Assembly: GCA_022009815.1 (NCBI GenBank)
Contig: CP091725.1
Coordinates: 2,480,001-2,544,000, forward strand
Direction of reading: 5' to 3'
Length of the DNA: 64,000 nt
From: Bacteroidales bacterium
Lineage (GTDB): Bacteria; Bacteroidota; Bacteroidia; Bacteroidales; Muribaculaceae
In this document: positions 60,279-64,000 of the stretch, in pieces
Position numbering within the stretch: the stretch's first letter is position 1
Layout: every line of letters starts with the position of its first letter
The notes under the pieces: model-generated
Told to the model about the DNA's origin: nothing
Database searches by the model: none
What the model saw: only the letters and a program-made list of their open reading frames with translations
Program-made: the position numbers and the translations under genes

Positions 60279-61274
60279 CTATTCTGTTTTGAATGTCACG
60301 TCATCCGTACGAGGATGCACAAACTCAAATTCCAAAGTACGTGCCAATCCCTCAGCAAGTGTGTATGGCGGCTTGAATCCCGACTCCTGCATTTTTGTTG
60401 AGTCAAATTCCGTTGTGGCACAAAACTTCTTCACCCTCACGGAACTAACAGTCAACTTTTTACGCATCACTGCCGCAAGCAAGTCGAAGCAATATCCACC
60501 CATCATTCCAAGCCAATATGGGAAATGAGTCGACGGAATGCGCTTGTCAAGCACCTTTTCCACATGCTCTACGAGCTGGTTCATAGTCATATCCGGCTTA
60601 TCTATATAATTGAACACATTATAACCCTTCGTGCAATTGTCTATCATAAATTTTACGAAAGAGACAATGTTGCCCACATATGCCATCGATTTCTTGTTGT
60701 TGCCGTCGCCAACCATAAGAAATTTTCCACTTGAAATCTGCCGCAACAAATTATACACATTTCCACGGTTACGCTCTCCAAAGATTACCGTTGGACGAAT
60801 AATATTCACGTTCCAATCCGGATGCGATTTATGCCACTCTTGCAAAACCTGCTCTGCCTGCCATTTCGATTTTCCATAATGATTGAACGGGTCTTTGGGA
60901 TGCTCCTCGTTTGGGTTCTTCTTGTTCAATCCATAAACAGCGACGGAGGAGAAAAACACGATGCGTTTCACGCCATTCTTTTCCATCGCACGCAATGTAA
61001 CTTCCATTCCGCCTACATTGGTGTCGTAATAAAGCGATGTCGGCGACACATCGTCGCGATGTTGTGCCGCAAGCAGCACCACAACATCCGCTCCTTTAAG
61101 CTGCTCGTCCATCTGCTTCTGCTCCCGGACATCTCCAATCACTGTCAGGTCGTTGAAAAAATGGCTCGGCAACAAGTCGACATTCTTCAACTGATATTCT
61201 TTTTCGCTTTCCTTCAGCAATCCCAGCAGACGTGTCCCCACAAATCCGCTGGCTCCTATCATCGTAACTTTCAT
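60279..61274 (-). CDS. NAD-dependent sugar epimerase/dehydratase
   Basis: A 331-residue extended SDR protein. NAD-binding GASGFVGTRLLG at the N-terminus, LLAAQHRDDVSPTSLYYDTN, FFSSVAVYG and the catalytic HYGKSKWQAE (YxxxK). Family members at this position after a WbuB-like transferase act as 4-epimerases or 4-reductases on UDP-N-acetylamino sugars; the precise reaction is inferred only. It is 10 bases downstream of the glycosyltransferase. Confidence 0.85.
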   Translation of the reverse strand: MKVTMIGASGFVGTRLLGLLKESEKEYQLKNVDLLPSHFFNDLTVIGDVREQKQMDEQLKGADVVVLLAAQHRDDVSPTSLYYDTNVGGMEVTLRAMEKNGVKRIVFFSSVAVYGLNKKNPNEEHPKDPFNHYGKSKWQAEQVLQEWHKSHPDWNVNIIRPTVIFGERNRGNVYNLLRQISSGKFLMVGDGNNKKSMAYVGNIVSFVKFMIDNCTKGYNVFNYIDKPDMTMNQLVEHVEKVLDKRIPSTHFPYWLGMMGGYCFDLLAAVMRKKLTVSSVRVKKFCATTEFDSTKMQESGFKPPYTLAEGLARTLEFEFVHPRTDDVTFKTE

Positions 61275-61284
61275 AATACTATAC

Positions 61285-62490
61285 TCAGTCTACAATATTT
61301 TTGAACTTATTAAGAATTTCTGATTCTGAATATTTCGTTTTTGAAAGGGAACTTGCACGTTGACCCATTTCTGACAATTTTTTCTTTGATATTTTTTCCA
61401 AATTTTTCAAAAAGGCAATAATACCATTACAATCATTGGGTGCAAAACAGAAACCTATATTATTCTCTTTCACAGTTTGTGCAATCTCACTTTCTAAATC
61501 ACCTATAAAAAGAATTGGCTTTGACGCAGCCATTATGTTATATGACTTTGAAGGCACTCCCAGACCAAACATTCCATCAGACAAAGTCACAAGAGAAATA
61601 TCACATCTACCAAATATCTCATTTTGCTGAGACCGACTATATTTGCCTCCCCAAAAGATATTTTGTACGTCATTTTCTTTTGCATATTCCTCCAACTCTT
61701 TTCTCATCGCACCATCACCCCATAATTCTAGAGAAACTATTGGATTCATTGCCTCAGCATATTGTTGAATAAAGCTTTTCAGTCCCTGTACTCGTCCTAT
61801 ATTTCCCGCATATTGAATTACAATGTTTTTCGATTTATTCACAGGATTCAATTGCGTAATATCATTCTCAGCCCAATTCTCTATTATCTCTATTTTTGTA
61901 TTGTTTTGATTTTTCCCCAATTTCGACTTCATGATTTGGCGCATATCTCGACCTAAAACAATTAAGCAGTCCGCAGATTTGTAAGCCCAATTGAAACATT
62001 TCCTCAACAATTTATACCCGAAAGTCTTATCTGAGGATATTACCCCCGCTGGAATTGTATTTTCGGGGAAGACATCATGCACCAATATATAGAGCGGAAA
62101 CTTCTTGATTCTTTTGATTAAGGCAACGCTTATTAAAAGCGGAGCTGGATTTGTTACAATAAAAACACGATCTTGTTTTTTTGCGTTTTTCCATAATGAA
62201 AAAGATAGTTTAAAACCTATTATTAGAAAGCGCAACAATCTCGTGAATATTTTATCTTTATTCAAATTACAATTTGAAACTCTATGGATTTTAATCCTTC
62301 CATCCAATGACAACTTTGTTGATGGATTATCCTCCAATGCCGCTCTACCATAAGACTCTGGTCCGCAAATAACATTTACATCAAATTTATCCGACAAAGC
62401 ATTTGCTATTTTAGTCAGGATAAACGCTGTAGATGTCTCTTCGGGATAAAACAATTCAGTTACAATCCATAGCTTTTTCATATCATTCAA
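61285..62490 (-). CDS. Glycosyltransferase family 4, WbuB-like
   Basis: A 401-residue GT-B transferase. VTELFYPEETSTAF at the N-terminus, VHDVFPENTIPAGV in the acceptor half, and VIQYAGNIGRVQGLKSF plus FGLGVPSKSYNIMAASKPI in the donor half match WbuB-type enzymes that transfer N-acetyl-L-fucosamine. The gene is visibly more AT-rich and more Lys/Asn/Ile-rich than its neighbours, which suggests horizontal acquisition as is usual for polysaccharide loci. Confidence 0.85.
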   Translation of the reverse strand: MNDMKKLWIVTELFYPEETSTAFILTKIANALSDKFDVNVICGPESYGRAALEDNPSTKLSLDGRIKIHRVSNCNLNKDKIFTRLLRFLIIGFKLSFSLWKNAKKQDRVFIVTNPAPLLISVALIKRIKKFPLYILVHDVFPENTIPAGVISSDKTFGYKLLRKCFNWAYKSADCLIVLGRDMRQIMKSKLGKNQNNTKIEIIENWAENDITQLNPVNKSKNIVIQYAGNIGRVQGLKSFIQQYAEAMNPIVSLELWGDGAMRKELEEYAKENDVQNIFWGGKYSRSQQNEIFGRCDISLVTLSDGMFGLGVPSKSYNIMAASKPILFIGDLESEIAQTVKENNIGFCFAPNDCNGIIAFLKNLEKISKKKLSEMGQRASSLSKTKYSESEILNKFKNIVD

Positions 62491-62508
62491 GATAAAATTT
62501 ACAGCTTC

Positions 62509-63684
62509 CTATTTTCTCCAAACCATTTTATTCACGACTCCAGTGTAGCTCTGGACAAGCTTAACCACCTTGGTCGACACATTTTCATCCGTATAATTTG
62601 GCACAGGGATACCATTATCACCGTTAATGTTCATCTCCACGGCTGTATCTACGGCTTGGAGCAGCGAACGCTCATCAATGCCGGCAAGGATAAAGCAGCC
62701 TTTATCCATTGCCTCGGGGCGTTCTGTCGACGTGCGTATACACACTGCCGGGAACGGATGTCCGACAGACGTAAAAAATGAGCTTTCCTCCGGCAAGGTT
62801 CCTGAATCCGAAACAACCGCAAATGCGTTCATCTGCAAGCAGTTGTAATCATGAAAGCCAAGCGGTTCATGCTGTATCACACGTCCGTCAAGTTTAAATC
62901 CGCTCTGCTCCAATCGCTTGCGGCTGCGAGGATGACAAGAATAAAGTATCGGCATATCGTATTTCTCTGCCATTGCATTAATTGCAGTAAACAAAGATTT
63001 GAAATTCTTTTCCGTGTCAATATTCTCCTCACGATGAGCAGAAAGAAGGATATATTTACCCTTCTCCAGACCAAGACGCGCATGAACGTCAGAAGCCTCT
63101 ATCTCAGGCAAATTTTGATGAAGCACCTCTGCCATCGGCGACCCAGTAACGTAAGTACGCTCTTTTGCCACACCTGAAGCATTCAAATAGCGACGGGCAT
63201 GCTCGCTGTAGCACATATTCACATCGGAAATAATGTCGACTATCCTCCGGTTAGTTTCTTCCGGAAGGCACTCATCGAAGCAACGGTTGCCTGCCTCCAT
63301 GTGGAATATAGGAATGTGCAAACGCTTTGCCGGTATCACCGACAGACACGAATTGGTGTCGCCAAGCACAAGCATCGCGTCTGGCTTAACCTGCGACAAC
63401 AACTTATACGAGCAATTGATTATGTTACCGACAGTTGCGCCCAGATCATCGCCTACCGCATCCATATAGACCTCGGGGTCCTTCAGTTTCAAGTCGTGGA
63501 AAAACACACCATTAAGATTGTAGTCATAGTTCTGTCCTGTATGGGCAAGTATACAATCAAAATATTTACGGCATTTGTTGATTACTGCTGCCAGACGGAT
63601 GATTTCCGGTCGCGTGCCCACGATGATGACCAGCTTCAATCGGCCGTCGTCGGCAAAATGTATGTCACTATAATCGAGTTTCAT
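62509..63684 (-). CDS. Non-hydrolysing UDP-GlcNAc 2-epimerase family (CapG/FnlC/WbjD type)
   Basis: A 391-residue enzyme with IVGTRPEIIRL, LAHTGQNYD, VLGDTNSCLS, HMEAGNRCF, SAHREENID and VSDSGTLPEE, covering the UDP-binding and catalytic residues. In the UDP-L-FucNAc pathway this enzyme acts last, after CapE and CapF, epimerising C2. The adjacent CapF-like gene supports that role over simple UDP-ManNAc synthesis. Confidence 0.9.
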   Translation of the reverse strand: MKLDYSDIHFADDGRLKLVIIVGTRPEIIRLAAVINKCRKYFDCILAHTGQNYDYNLNGVFFHDLKLKDPEVYMDAVGDDLGATVGNIINCSYKLLSQVKPDAMLVLGDTNSCLSVIPAKRLHIPIFHMEAGNRCFDECLPEETNRRIVDIISDVNMCYSEHARRYLNASGVAKERTYVTGSPMAEVLHQNLPEIEASDVHARLGLEKGKYILLSAHREENIDTEKNFKSLFTAINAMAEKYDMPILYSCHPRSRKRLEQSGFKLDGRVIQHEPLGFHDYNCLQMNAFAVVSDSGTLPEESSFFTSVGHPFPAVCIRTSTERPEAMDKGCFILAGIDERSLLQAVDTAVEMNINGDNGIPVPNYTDENVSTKVVKLVQSYTGVVNKMVWRK

Positions 63685-63689
63685 TGTTT

Positions 63690-64000
63690 CTATACTTTTT
63701 CAAAATATGTATCTGGTTTTTCTGGATTAAACCGTTCGTTTGCCCACATCAATGTCACCAAGTCGTCGGTTTCCGACAGATTGATGATATTGTGCGTGTA
63801 GCCTGGCAACATATGCACAGCTTCTATCTTATCTCCGCTCACCTCAAAACGCAACACATCGTCCGAGCCAATGCGACGCTCCTCAATCAACGCACGTCCG
63901 CTGACTACGATGAAGAATTCCCACTTCGTATTGTGCCAATGTTGCCCCTTGGTGATGCCAGGCTTGGAGATGTTTACCGAGAACTGACCGCAATCTGCCG
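63690..64000 (-). CDS. CapF/FnlB/WbjC-type bifunctional enzyme, C-terminal part (runs off the window)
   Basis: Only the C-terminal cupin is present, open to the right edge: GITKGQHWHNTKWEFF carries the metal-binding His residues, then EAVHMLPGYTHNIINLSETDDLVTLMWANERF. In CapF the cupin epimerises C3 and the missing N-terminal SDR domain reduces C4 of the UDP-sugar intermediate. It precedes the 2-epimerase by five bases, as in FucNAc operons. Confidence 0.85.
   Translation of the reverse strand, partial: ADCGQFSVNISKPGITKGQHWHNTKWEFFIVVSGRALIEERRIGSDDVLRFEVSGDKIEAVHMLPGYTHNIINLSETDDLVTLMWANERFNPEKPDTYFEKV

Overview
The window is chromosomal DNA from a member of the Bacteroidales, probably close to Muribaculaceae, Prevotellaceae or related gut families; the family is an inference. 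The evidence is the Bacteroidetes-type promoters (-33 TTTG, about 20 bases, -7 TAnnTTTG) upstream of many genes, Bacteroidales-restricted families (DUF4301, DUF4250, CTC-type L25, a sphingolipid-type serine palmitoyltransferase), two apparent type IX secretion cargo proteins, and IS elements of Bacteroides type. Most of the window is housekeeping sequence. I found no CRISPR array, prophage, toxin-antitoxin pair or recognisable defence island, and I do not claim a new system.

Layout. 1-5300 is an accessory, mobile-element-rich edge: an XRE regulator, a decayed IS4-family transposase, a secreted leucine-rich-repeat protein, an ISL3/ISAon1-type insertion sequence with clean inverted repeats and an 8-bp target duplication, and a small HTH protein. 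5464-13507 holds a DUF4301 protein (minus strand), then relA, a lipoprotein, ftsY, rimO and an isochorismate synthase (plus strand). 13576-25060 is minus strand: a T9SS type-B cargo protein, lytic transglycosylase, uvrA, metF, holB and an AddB-like nuclease in a tight row, then rplY-pth with their own promoter. An IS110-family element ends six bases before the start of the T9SS cargo gene. Two identical tRNA-Arg(ACG) genes and a secreted transglutaminase-like protein follow.

28312-43625 is plus strand: class I fumarase, a periplasmic phosphoesterase/beta-propeller protein coupled to DUF4250, an N-terminally short ClpC, htpG, then udk-lptB-sppA-lpxK-pnp-thiL and a pRiA4b ORF-3-like protein. 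43709-54132 is minus strand: etfB-etfA-acyl-CoA dehydrogenase, a ROK glucokinase, a small Cys-rich membrane protein, and mazG-topB-NUDIX, with dsbD upstream of mazG. 54469-59394 contains spt, an unknown gene, a FAD oxidoreductase, a HAD phosphatase and nadC. 59458-64000 is a minus-strand polysaccharide operon (capF, wecB/capG, a WbuB-like glycosyltransferase, a sugar epimerase) consistent with UDP-N-acetyl-L-fucosamine synthesis and transfer; it runs off the right edge.

The most important technical observation is that about 25 reading-frame breaks fall inside otherwise well conserved, often essential genes (ftsY, rimO, lpxK, htpG, topB, fumarase, five in the AddB-like gene). Nearly all can be repaired by adding one or two bases to a short A or T run, most often a run of three where five is expected. 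I read these as sequence errors, so the genes are annotated as intact CDS with a frameshift in this assembly. Two perfect tandem duplications (55 bp inside DUF4250, 76 bp in the dsbD promoter region) are separate anomalies.
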